The notes under the pieces are model-generated. The model was given only the letters and a program-made list of their open reading frames with translations, did not search any database and had not been told where the DNA came from. The position numbers and the translations under genes were made by a program. Below, in pieces: positions 53,101 through 63,818 of a DNA stretch of 64,000 nucleotides. Each line of letters begins with the position of its first letter. The stretch's first letter is position 1. Source of the stretch: Onchocerca volvulus (taxonomy: Eukaryota > Nematoda > Chromadorea > Rhabditida > Onchocercidae); assembly GCA_000499405.2 (NCBI GenBank), contig HG738144.1, positions 124,001-188,000 of the forward strand, given 5' to 3'.

Positions 53101-56100
53101 TGTAATTTTTTTTTTTTGCAATTCATTTTATACAATATTCATATCATTTTACTTTTTTATTACTAAAATATTTGTAAAATAAAAAAAATGTTTTTTTTTT
53201 TTGTTCCATTTCATCGTTATAAATTATTAATTTTACATTCTTCATAAACATTTTGAATAAAATGATTGTAAAAATTTTTTCAATTAATTAAATTTTAACC
53301 AATTATAGTTATTTGATTATTTTGAAAATTTTACAAAAAACTTCTAATATTATATTTTTTTTTTAGATATATGCACTGAGTAAAAGTATAAAATTTTTAT
53401 GTAATTAAATTTTTAAACCAATTGGAATATGCTTTAGGCTAATTTAAAAATTTATATAAATTAACAAATTTATACATTTTTTTTTAAGATAAATATTGAA
53501 AAGAAAAATAATGCAAAAATTTTTTGGCTAATTAAATTTTCAATCAATTTTGAATAAATTTTCAATTTTCAATCAAAATTTTTAATTATTAAATTAAACT
53601 TAATTAATTCGAAAATAGTTTTCAGTAATTTCAAATCCATGTGCAGATGGTGAACCAGCAACCGGAAATGATGGACAATATTTAATTTGTTCTGCAACCG
53701 GACCGAATATTTGTCCGGTTGGTTATTGGTGTCATGTTGGTGCTGATATTGCTGCATCTCTATGTTGTCCTGGTGGTTTGTCTTTTTTTCTTTTTTTTTT
53801 TTTTTTTGAAAAATTTCGATAAATTAAATTTTTCGAAAATTTTTTCAATTTTTCTTAAAATATTAATTATATTATATGTATCAAAGCAAAGTATTAAAAA
53901 AAATTTCACAACTAATTTTATAATTTAAATCAAATTTGAAAAAATTTTTATAAACTATATTTCATTATATTTTCATGAAAAAGAAAGAAAAAAAAGAAGC
54001 GAATGAAACAAATCAAATTTTATTTGTCAAATTTTTGAAAATGCATTATTTCATTTAATTTTTGATAACTATTACATTAGTTTTTTCAAGAAAAAAAGAA
54101 CAAAAAAGATGAAACAAATCAATTTTTTAAATGTTTTTTGGGATTTTTTTTAATTTTTCAAATTTTCAAAAAATAAAGTTTTTTTTTAAGCTCAAAATCC
54201 ATGTATTTTACCGGTTGCGGAAGGTATTGGAAGTATAACAATTCCACGTTGGTACTACGATCGTCGTTTACGTCAATGTGCAACATTTACGTATACCGGT
54301 TACGGTGGTAATCAGAATAATTTTCAAACATTGAAAGAATGTCGAGAAAAATGTCCCGAATTAGTGTAAATATTTATTTTGATACTAAATTTAAATTATA
54401 AAAAAAAAAATTATCATTTTCCTTTTTTTTGTAATGATTTAATTGGAAATAATTAAAAATAATTAAGAGAACTAAAAAAAAATGATGAAAAGTCATATGT
54501 TTATTCAAAATTACAATCGAAATTAATTTAAAAAGAAATTGAAAATAATTCAGGAAAATATGTAAACATATTTTCTTTGATTTATTCTAATTTTAAAAGA
54601 TTGCCAAAATTTATTCATTCATTTTTTCATTCTTTTTTTAATCATTACTAAATAACTTTAATGTAATTTTTTGGTTTAAGATTTTTAATTATTTTGTTTT
54701 CAAGAATTCATTACGTTATTTTCTTTTTTTTCCTTTTTGATTCTTTCAAATTTATGGAAGAAAAAAAATTTTCATTTTAAATTTTGAGAAATTTGAAATG
54801 AAAAAAAAGGAAAGAAAGAACTCTTTTGCAGAAATACACTTTTTAGTTTAAGCTTTTTGATTATTTTATTTTCAATAATTCATTATGTTCTTTTCTTTTT
54901 TGGTTCTTTCAAATTTAAGTAAAAAAAAAAATTTTAATTTTAACTTTTAAAAAATTTAAAATGAAAAAAAAAAAAAAACTTTGTTTTAGAAATCCATGTT
55001 CAATGGGTGATCCAGCGGAATCTCAAGATGGTAATATTTTACAATGTACCGCATTACATCCTCAATGTCCACCATCATATTTTTGCAATATTGGTGCAAC
55101 ATTTGAAACTTCAGTTTGTTGTCCATCATTTGGTCAACCATGTTTGTCACCATTAGCAATTGGTACCGGAAATGCTTCACTTAACAGGTTTTTTTTTTTC
55201 TTTTTTCATCAAATCGAAATTTCAGGAAGTTTTTTTTTTTTGTTCAGTGGTCAGTGGATGAAATTTACTTGAATTTTTTTTTTTTTTTTTTTCTTCAATC
55301 GGATGAATTTTTCACTCCTTTTTTTTTGAAATTAAATATTTAAATTTTTTTTCAAAAAATAAAACTGATGAATTTTATTATTATTTTAATATTAGTTTTT
55401 TTTTTTCAAAATTATTTTAATCGTTCTTCTTTTTTTTTTCTTTTTTTTTCAGATGGTATTTTGATCAAAATTCTCGTCAATGTCTACAATTTACATATAC
55501 TGGTATTGGTGGTAATGAAAATAATTTTTTAACAGCTAATGCATGTATGCAAAAATGTCCAAGTAATTTTTTAATTTTTAATTTTCTATTTAATTTTTCC
55601 TTTTTTTTTTTTTTTTTTGCTAAAATTCCAATTAACTAAGGAAAAAAAAGGAGGGAAAAAATTTTTAAATTTTTCATTATTGGAATTAAGAAAAAAAAAA
55701 GAGAAAAATTTGAAATTATGAAAAGATGATTTGAAAAAAAATTTCTTTTTAAAATATACTTAAATTTAAAAAAAGCATTTCAGTTCTTCGAAATCCATGT
55801 CCATTAGATGGTACTGTAATGAATACGAATAATAATCTTTTAACATTACCAAAATGTAATATTCAAAATGCTTATTCATGTCCACCAACTTATTGGTGTC
55901 ATATCGGTGGTGATGCTGATACTACTGTATGCTGTCCTGGAGGTAAGAATTTGTTGTGATAATTTCTGATTTTTTGAAATTTTTGAAAATTATTTAAAAA
56001 AAAAAAACGATAGAAGCTCCCATAAAAAGAGAAAAGTTGAAATTTTACAAAAATTAAACTAAATGTTAAATTTTTGTAATTTAAGCTTCGGATCCGTGTA

Positions 56101-59086
56101 AATTACCGTTATCACAAGGACTTATCACTGATAATGGACCATATACTCGTTGGTTTTATGATCATATTTCTGGCTCTTGTAAACCATTTCAATATGCTGG
56201 AATTGGTGGTAATCAAAATAATTTCTTAACACGAAGTGATTGCGCTAAGCGATGTACAGGTATGATAAATTATCATAAAATAGTATTCCGATATTGATAA
56301 TATATTTAATTAATGTTTTAATTAATTTGATTATATTTGTTCCAATTTGATTACGTTCGCATTTAACTAAGTTCGCAAAAAAGGATCGCATTTTGCACGA
56401 CATATTTACGATATTTAGAAAAAAATCTTTTATTTAGTAAAAATTTAATTTGCAAATTCGTTAATTAATTCGTTCATTTTAAATTTACCTTAATTTTACT
56501 TTGGTTTTCTACTTATTTCTAAATATCGTAAAAGAATTAAATTTTAAATAATTTGACTTAATTATGTTACAAAAAAGATTCGACATTTTATTTATTATGT
56601 TAATAATAATTAGAAAAAATAATTTTTGATAAAATAAATTTAAGAAATCTTTTGTTGAATATGAATCTAATTTGTTAATTTTTCATATAATTACATGAAT
56701 TAATTTATTCATTTTAAATTTCTTTGAATTACATTTTGATTCTTGACTTAATTAATTAAAATTAAATTTTTCGATAATTTACAAAAAAAAAACCTATTAT
56801 GGTAGTACCATCAATATCATCGTTATCATCATTTTCATCACCATTATCACCATCATCTATTTGAATTACATTTTGATTCTTGACTTAATTAAAATTAAAT
56901 TTTTCGATAATTTACAGAAGAAAAACCTATTATGGTAGTACCATCAATATCATCGTTATCATCATTTTCATCACCATTATCATCATCATTATCATCATCA
57001 TCATCATTATCATCAAATTTACCAGCTATTTGTCCAATAGGATTGCCATATCAGGATGAAAATGGAAGAATTTTACATTGTTCATTTACTAATTTATGTC
57101 CTATTAATTATTTTTGTCATTTTGGAGCTGATATAACAACAACTGTATGTTGCAAAGTTACAAGTAAGTACCATTAATTATTTTAACTTGCTTTGTTTAC
57201 TAAATATCGTGAAAATTTATCTCAAAATTAATGCAATAATAAATATTTAAAATTAATTAATTATATCTAAAATAAGAAAGAATAATAATTTAAAATTTAT
57301 CATAGCAAGACAAATTAATACAAAGTCTATGATTAGCTTATGTTTCTCTAAATTTTTCAAAAGTTTCACTTCGATAATTACTTTCTCCCATTATCTGATT
57401 GATACAGTATGAGAAGAAATGTTTTGAGAATTTTTGTTTAAAATATCAACTTATAGTAATTATTTCTTAAAAGTTTCGCATCAAAAAAAAAATTTCAAAC
57501 ACATTTGATCTAATTTTATTCCGCTTTTCAAAATTGATATGTTGAAAAAGAAAAATCAGAGCATTTAAAAATTGAATTTTTGTAAACTTTTTTCTTTTTT
57601 GCGATATCGTTATCATATTTATCTAACAGAAAATTAATTTTTATTAATGAAAACGTGTGAAAAATTAAGTTTTACAAAATGGAAAACGAAAAATTATTTC
57701 ACAAAAAAAATTATTGCTAAAAATTGAATCAAATTTTTATAGCATTTATGTCACCATGTAATATTCCGGTACAAATTGGTCACGGAACCGGACATATAAA
57801 ACGTATTTATTACAATGCTGCAATCCGGCAATGTATACCGTTTATTTATTCCGGAATTGGTGGAAATGAGAATAATTTTTTGACAATTGAAGAATGCATT
57901 AGCAAATGTTTAAATGATTTTGGATCAAATTTTATTCAACATTTTGATAATAATGGTAAGTATACATAAGTTCTCTATGGAATTGATTGATTTTAAAAAT
58001 TTTAAATGATAAAATATGGCATTAAATAATTGTGTGAAAATCAATATTATCATTTTGTACAAGAATCATTTTACATTTCAATCTAGATAATCGATGATAA
58101 AAATTGAAGTTAATAAATAATATCACAGAATATCCAAATGATATATTCATAAAATAATCCTTTTTGTAATAGATCAAATATTCAGTTATTTTATTAAATT
58201 GATAATTCAGTGATAATTTAATGATAATCAGCCATTTATAAACTGAATAGAATTGTTAATATAGGATATCTTTTATTTCTGAATTAATTTATAATCTATA
58301 TTTTGACAAAATGACATAATTAGTATAATTGGTTAATAGAAATAATTATTTCGAGCTAAAGTTAAAACGAAAAGTCAAAAATAAAGAAAAAGGTAAGAGA
58401 GAGAAAAGAATGAAAAAAGTAAATATGCCTTAGTTTTTCTTTCAATTAATATAGAACCATTAATTAATTGATCATCATTAAAATATTGCCAATGATTCTA
58501 ATTGGATTATTGATCTGCTAGAATTTGATTATCATATCCCTTTTAACTGTTAATCGTTAAGAAATAAAATTTGTTAGTTCAGTTTTTAAATTTTTTCTGA
58601 CAAAATTTGCCAGTTTTATTTCCGAGTGCTTTTTTTTTTTTTTTCGAGAATGATAAATGTTTAGATTTAATTGGTAATGATGGAATTAATTGCAATCAAA
58701 CGAATGAAGGAAATTTCAGTGTATGTATTAAGAAATTTTTTTAAATAAAAGTTTTGTGAATTATAAATAAAAAATATGAAAATATTAGATGAAATAATCA
58801 ATTAAATTTTGTTTTTTTTATAACGAAAGAGAAATCTCTTTTTGATACTAATTAAATTATAATTAATTAAAACTTTTTAACTATAATAATAAATGACAAG
58901 CAATATTTTGTACTTCTTTCTTCTTTTTAGTTTGATATTATTGCTAATTTACCTGCTAATAATTACCTTTGATTATTTACTTTTCAGAGATGCAATTTTT
59001 TGAAACTTGACGATGCTGTAAATGATACTGTAAGCAATAATGTCACTTCTTGGGATAATTCAACGTTGATGATAGTTGCGAATTGA
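38862..59086 (+). CDS. Large secreted Kunitz/lustrin multidomain protein (13 Kunitz, 11 lustrin modules)
   Basis: A 33-exon model sums to 5517 nt, a multiple of three, giving 1838 residues. It starts with a signal peptide (MVFRYYTIFIIIVYEF) and ends at TGA 59084-59086 with no membrane anchor. Lustrin-type modules (C..G.P...C...CP..YWCHIG....VCCP) alternate with Kunitz modules (C...G.G...RWYYD....C..F.Y.G.GGN.NNF.....C...C). All 13 Kunitz domains have four cysteines; the two that would form the 14-38 disulfide are absent throughout. By family it is probably an extracellular-matrix or cuticle-associated protein; protease inhibition is doubtful without the normal binding loop. Most introns are phase 1, giving symmetric shuffled modules. 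The weakest exon is the one starting at 44612, whose acceptor (ACAAG) is poor. Exon coordinates are in the four segment entries that follow. Confidence 0.9.
43116..43370. repeat. Two-copy intronic duplication, period about 125 bp
   Basis: AATTGAAATTCAAGTTATGA (second copy CCAG) followed by ATAATTAATTTTTCATT occurs at 43116 and 43241, within the intron before exon 8 of the Kunitz gene. Confidence 0.8.
44612..48550 (+). other. Kunitz/lustrin gene segment 2: exons 11-17
   Basis: Exons: 44612-44791 (lustrin 2), 45125-45240 and 45756-45862 (Kunitz 4, split by a phase-0 intron before GNQNNF, then the start of lustrin 3), 45979-46610 (rest of lustrin 3 and a 180-residue Asn/Ser/Pro/Gly-rich linker), 46767-46934 (Kunitz 5), 47652-47801 (lustrin 4), 48279-48550 (linker and first half of Kunitz 6). 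In the 632-nt exon the donor after 46610 (ATTC|GTATGT) is required for phase; the open frame itself runs on to 46655. Confidence 0.82.
47001..47500. repeat. Intronic duplications between Kunitz 5 and lustrin 4
   Basis: TAGTATCTATTGATTTAA followed by TAGATTAATTTAAATTCAAT occurs near 47004 and 47158 (period about 153 bp). A second pair, TTCRAATTTAATTGTTGTCA, occurs near 47339 and 47477. Confidence 0.75.
48895..49400. repeat. Intronic tandem array, unit about 105-110 bp, four or more copies, with dimer structure
   Basis: AATTTAAATATGAAAATTTT recurs near 48980, 49089, 49192 and 49300. Alternate copies are more alike (one type with TTGACGATTTATTTTCTTTG, the other with TTAAAGATTTATTTTCTTTT), so the repeat grew as a dimer of about 210-220 bp. 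It lies in the intron that splits Kunitz 6. Confidence 0.85.
49663..49870. repeat. Two-copy intronic duplication, period about 104 bp
   Basis: GACAAGATTTAATGCGTTAA followed by ATCTTTGCATAATTCTTT starts at 49665 and again at 49769. Confidence 0.88.
51775..51862. repeat. Short tandem repeat, unit about 35 bp
   Basis: TACTGATAAATGAATTAATA followed by CAAYCATTTGTTT is repeated twice, with a partial third copy, in the intron after Kunitz 8. Confidence 0.8.
53626..59086 (+). other. Kunitz/lustrin gene segment 4: exons 24-33
   Basis: Exons: 53626-53772 (lustrin 8), 54191-54365 (Kunitz 10), 54990-55187 and 55453-55562 (lustrin 9 and Kunitz 11), 55784-55942 (lustrin 10), 56086-56259 (Kunitz 12), 56918-57163 (Ser-rich repeat and lustrin 11), 57743-57955 (Kunitz 13), 58665-58720 and 58988-59086 (tail with two isolated Cys and three potential N-glycosylation sites). 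The Ser/Leu run in exon 30 is encoded by a TCA/TTA microsatellite. Confidence 0.87.
56722..56995. repeat. 138-bp tandem duplication across an intron-exon boundary
   Basis: TTGAATTACATTTTGATTCT starts near 56722 and again near 56860. Each copy runs through the splice acceptor region into the coding GAAAAACCTATTATGGTAGT and the TCA repeat. In the second copy the acceptor is TTTACAG|AAG and is used. In the first copy the same place reads TTTACAAAAAAA, so the acceptor AG is gone. Confidence 0.92.
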
Positions 59087-59300
59087 AAAAGAATCAACAA
59101 TTAATACTATTAAAAAACCAGAAAAACAAAATGATAAATGAAAATCGAAAAAACATTATAAAAAATTATTATAAAAAAAAAATATAACTATCACAATTGT
59201 CATTTTATAAAAAGTTTTTGCGAATTTTTAATTAATGTAATTATGTTCATATATATTTCAAAAATTAATTGTTATTAATTTCAATAAGAATTATATGATA

Positions 59301-60020
59301 CTAGCTGGATCCGACCACGCTCTGCGTGTACCCATCCAACTAATCTACATAAATAAAAATGTCAACGTTCGTTGTCAATGTTTATTTGTTCCAAATCTTA
59401 AACTTCCGAAAATTCTTAAATACGTGCCTTATTTATATTAATTCAAAATCTTAGATATCAGAAAGTTCTTACCTACTGCTTTGAAACTTTGGCACAACGT
59501 TGCATTCGAAGACGTCATCTTGTTATACACGCGTTGCTTTAAATCACTTTGATTAAGTGGAAAAAAAGAAAAGGAAAAGCATTTTTTTCTAGTGTTGGGG
59601 AAAAAAAAACTGATACTTTGTAATTTGATTTGTAGTTTGGTTGGATTTGAGATTGTTTCTTGCTGTTATAATTCGAATAGATAAGCAATAGGTTTGAGAA
59701 GTGGGAATTTTTGTATCTTATGTGACAGAGATGAGTTCCGTTGAGAAAGGTTTTATTGATTGATGAAGAGTGTTTCTTCGTAACAAACAATTATCAGAGA
59801 ACCTCCAGTCAAATTGATCAATGAGTTATTCTTTCCTTTAGTCGCTGATAGCGACGAATACTATTCAAGTGAACTGTCGGATTGTTGCTACTGTTGCGTC
59901 GCTTTGAACTGTCGAATTGGAACCCTTGGAACTTTGAATTGTTGCTGTTGCTGCGTCGATCGTTGCATTTATCTGTGAATGAGAGCGTTTTGGTGGTAAA
60001 TATGTTTTTGTCGTCATTTT
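59301..60020 (-). mobile_element. Diverged Helitron copy, 3' end intact
   Basis: On the minus strand the element ends with a CACGCAGAGCGTG hairpin (59316-59328) a few bases before the terminal CTAG (59301-59304), followed by T; this is the Helitron 3' end structure. Blocks shared with the copy at 35447-36525 include the CTTAGATATC...GAAAGTT, ACACGCGTTG/ACACGCATTG and TTGCTRCTRTTGTTGCGTCG regions. The MPRRR coding stretch of the other copy is not preserved here. Confidence 0.7.
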
Positions 60021-60173
60021 TGTAACTATGTACGATGCCACTTCATCTTTAGTATTTCTTGATCAACGTCAAACACAATTCCATGTTCAGCAGTCATGCG
60101 ATTACATTCGTTGGCTTTCTGGTACGAACCAGCTGATGGTTATAGTTTGAGCAAGCATGTTCTCATCGGGATT

Positions 60174-60407
60174 ATGAATGATTTATGTCTTTATTGCACG
60201 GCTTTTAAATGAGAAATGAAAGGAATGTATTTCGCAATCGGAAAAAAAAAAACAATTAAATTGCCTCAACTTGAAGAATCACCAGAACCATTAAAAATTT
60301 TGCTTGTCGAATACACCGCCGAATCAAAGAGTCTCCTACCTAAAATCAAGAAATACAACTCGTACTTCCAAATGAATTACTTCGGTGCAGAAATCGTAAC
60401 ATTTTGA
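60174..60407 (+). pseudogene. Broken Helitron helicase-like coding fragment
   Basis: The plus-strand frame reads LCLYCTAFK, a stop, EMKGMYFAIGKKKTIKLPQL, then EESPEPLKILLVEYTAESKS and YNSYFQMNYFGA. This matches the conserved Helitron segment with a CxxC.A..F...E..GMCC..GK..LP..PPEPL...L.....SK.F...IR.YN..FQMTSFGA pattern. An in-frame TGA after TAFK and loss of the cysteine pair after GM show it is inactive. Orientation is opposite to the adjacent Helitron 3' end, so two insertions or a rearrangement are implied. Confidence 0.65.
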
Positions 60408-61359
60408 CAAAAAATATGATATATGGATCTTGCGATACGCTGAAAATATTACCATTGTTTACAATTACGTAAATATTTTTGTTGCTCGAGTAAATGCTAG
60501 TTGAAAATAGCTGAAAAACAACATTACACATATGTAAATATTAACTTTCCTCTAGTGAATTTTATGTAAAGATGTTGCAAATTGAAATAAATTTCAAAAA
60601 AAACCTATTTTTGGAATTACTGATACCGGTGTTGGATAGAAAGAGGTATAAAAGAATAAATTCAGCATTATATTCTTAATGAATTTTTATTATGCATAAA
60701 ACTGAAACAAATATGTTTCTATTTATTTATTGAATTTCTTCCGAATAAATTTGAATTAAAAATTTGCATTACATTTACTCAATTGCTTTGAAATATAATT
60801 TAATTTCAAATATAGATTGCAATCACTTTAAATTGTCACATTGTTGATCATACGGTTGATCATATTGTTGATCACATTGTTGATCATTGTTGATCATATA
60901 GTTCAATCAAAAAATTCTGATGTATGTTTATATGTTCTATTTTTAATTTTTTATCGATCATTTTTATAATTTTTTATCAAGTAAAAATTTAACGAAATGA
61001 ATTTTTTTTCGTAGAATTCCTTCAATTTAACAAAAAATTTCATTACCATAGAGTATTTCTTTCAAATAAACGAATCGAATAATATGTATAATATATTAAT
61101 ATAAAAAATTTAGTTAATCAGTAATGAATTATAAAAGTATAATAACAAATTACATTAATAAATTAACAAATCCTGGAAATCGATAATTATTTGTGAATAA
61201 TGATCAATAAATAATATGATCAAGTTAATATAATATTAATTAATTATGAATAAGGATAATTTTAAAAGAAAAAAGGTTTCATGCTAGTAACAATATTTCG
61301 AATTTTAATTTTTAATTAATAAAAAAATTAATTACTGAAGATATCATCTAGAATCTGTG
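60408..61359. other. Intergenic region before the NYN RNase gene
   Basis: A+T-rich sequence with the short GTTGATCA repeat listed separately. No exon was recognised. A TAG acceptor ending at 61350 and an AAG ending at 61340 lie close upstream of the RNase ATG. Confidence 0.4.
60841..60898. repeat. GTTGATCAYA short tandem repeat
   Basis: TTGTTGATCA occurs five times with spacers such as TACG, TATT and CATT, each unit carrying a TGATCA palindrome. Confidence 0.8.
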
Positions 61360-61511
61360 ATGTATCCATTTGATCGAATACATGAACGAATCTATGCAAA
61401 ACCAACAGAATCTGCTATACCACGTCTTCTTGTTATCGATGGTTGTAATATTGCGCGTAGTTCATGCGGAATGGATCGTGAGTAAGTTTAATAATGAAAA
61501 CAAAATATTAA

Positions 61512-61594
<83 letters not shown>

Positions 61595-63818
61595 TAATAA
61601 TAATAATAATATTAATAATAATAATAATAATATTAATATTAATAATAATAATAAATGATAATTTAGTGAAAACAATTTCATTTTTGATAAATTTTGCTAA
61701 TTCAAAATTTTGTCATATTAATTTTTATTTATAATTTATAATTAAAAACTTTTTTAATGTTTACATTGAAATTATATATTTGAATTTAAAAAAATTTTTT
61801 TTTCCTCTTTTAATATAATTTACTCCACTAATTAATAAATTTTCGGAAATGTTAATTGCGCTGGTTTAATGGCAATTATACGATTTTTATTAATTCGAGA
61901 TTTGGATGTTGTCGTATTTTTACCCGTAATTTACAATAACAATTACAATTTTAATACAACCAATGCACAAATTTTACCAGTTTGTAATATTTAATAATTA
62001 CAAAAAATTTCAATAGTTAAGTATTTAAATAAATGATATATTTTCATCTATTTGTGTTTGAAGAATGGAAAAAAAAAGTATTATAAGGCGTTGAATATTA
62101 ATTAATTAGCCTTACTGGTTAATTAAACTGGCTAAATAATTAATACTTTTTTTTAATTCGATTTTTGTAAATTATGCTGCTAAATTTAGTATTTCATAAT
62201 TTCTAAATATTTCAAAATTTAAATTTTTTCATAACTTTCTTTTTTTTTTTTTTGTTAATTTAGCAGCATAATTAGATACAAAATTTCATACTTAAAAGTA
62301 TATTTCAGGTATGAAAATTATAAATGCTATAAATTTAGTCTTACTAATAAATTATTTGCTTCCTTTTTTTGGAATAAATGAAGAAAAAAAAGGAAAAATA
62401 GAAAAATTGAATAAAATACTATTTAAAAAAAAATTTGTCCCAAAATTATTTTAAACAACTGAAAAAGAATTTGAAAAAAAATATTTAAGAATTTAAATTA
62501 ATTATAAAAGAAAAAACTGGAAAATTAAATGAAATTAAGAAAAAAAAAATGATTTATTAGAAATTGCAAAGTTTGGATGTGTTAACATTTACGCCGGCAC
62601 GTACCGGACGTGTCGGACGACCGGCATTTATCAGTTACGACGATTTATACGTGTTAGAATTTGCGAAACGTCACGGTGGTAGCGTAATATCGGGTGATCG
62701 ATTTGAAGATATAATCAATGAACATTCGTACAAGTTTTTTTTTTAAATTTCAATTTAAATTTTATTATTTTTTATTTGAATATTTCTTATTAATTATTTC
62801 AAGTTATATTACATTCTAAAATGAATAAGATGAAATTAATTAATAATATTAGATATTTTTACGAAAATCTAATTCAGAAATATTTTTTTTTGCAATAAAA
62901 TAAATTTATGTCATTTTTAACGAAAAAAAAAAAAGTTTTGAAAAAAATTTTTTTTTTTACAAAAAGAAAAAGTAAACAAAATGTAAAGTTATTTATTTCA
63001 AAATTTAAAAATTTTTTAAATTATTTTTCATGATTATTTATGATGAGCTAAATAAAAAAAAAAAAAATATTTTCATTAAAGATTTAGGATAGAAGAAAAA
63101 AAAATAAATCTATTTTAAGGAATAAGTGTGAAATTCAATTTTGTTATTATTTTTTTTTTTTTTTTTTTTAGAAATTTCCATCGAATAATTAAGGAACGTC
63201 GACTTGACGTCATTTTTCGTCCGTTAAGTAGCGATTTCGTTTATTACGGACGTGATCGTTTCTTTCGTTTTCTACCCGAACTTTGTGTTATACGTATGTT
63301 TAGCGTAATCAATTCTGAAATCTTATTTATCTAATATAATTTGCGAAAAAAAAAAAATCTTTGGAATAATATTTCAGAAAATATTATAATTTTAATTTCG
63401 AAATTGGTCAATTTTAATTTAATCTCAAAAAAAAAAAAAAAAAACGATATATTAGTAAAATAATTAATACAAGAAGTTCCTATTATGCTTTTTTCTTGCA
63501 ACTTTTCGAAATGATCTAATTGATAAAAAATTAAAATAAGTAATTGAATTAATTTATTAATTATCAAGTATTTCAATATTTCGTAATATTCTAATTTTCT
63601 AAAACGTTTTCTTCAAATTATCATAAAAATGAATAAAAATAGTTTTTGTATTGTTATCATTAATATTATTATTATTTTTGAGTAAATATTTAAATTGAAA
63701 TTTTGTTTTCTTTTTTTTTTTTTTTTAATATTCAGATGATAATAATGACCCTTGGTCAACTGATGAATGTATACAACAACGCTTATATTGCTTTCCAAAT
63801 GATGAAAACTATAACAAG
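61360..63818 (+). CDS. NYN/PIN-domain RNase, Zc3h12a (Regnase/REGE-1/RDE-8) type, 3' end outside window
   Basis: Exons are 61360-61493, 61847-61979, 62561-62733, 63172-63293 and 63736-63818; the gene continues past the window. Proteins of this family are metal-dependent endoribonucleases that cut mRNAs (immune and fat-regulating mRNAs for Regnase/REGE-1, RNAi targets for RDE-8). Four acidic positions expected in the active site are present: the Asp in LLVIDGCNIARS, the Asp pair in SYDDLYVLEFA, and the Asp in SVISGDRFEDI. Other motifs are VVVFLPVIYNN, LDVLTFTPAR and FVYYGRDRFFRFLPEL. The predicted acceptor for exon 2 reads TTTTCGG rather than TTTTCAG. A start slightly upstream is possible because the frame is open back to 61339. 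No CCCH zinc finger is visible yet; the sequence ends too soon to tell. Confidence 0.87.
61511..61655. repeat. (AAT)n microsatellite
   Basis: A long AAT tract with a few ACA and ATT interruptions lies in the first intron of the NYN RNase gene. It is likely to vary in length between individuals. Confidence 0.95.

Noticed and set aside
60030..60170. Slightly G+C-richer stretch that could be a gene fragment
   Set aside because: Neither strand gives a frame I can assign; it most likely belongs to the surrounding Helitron debris.
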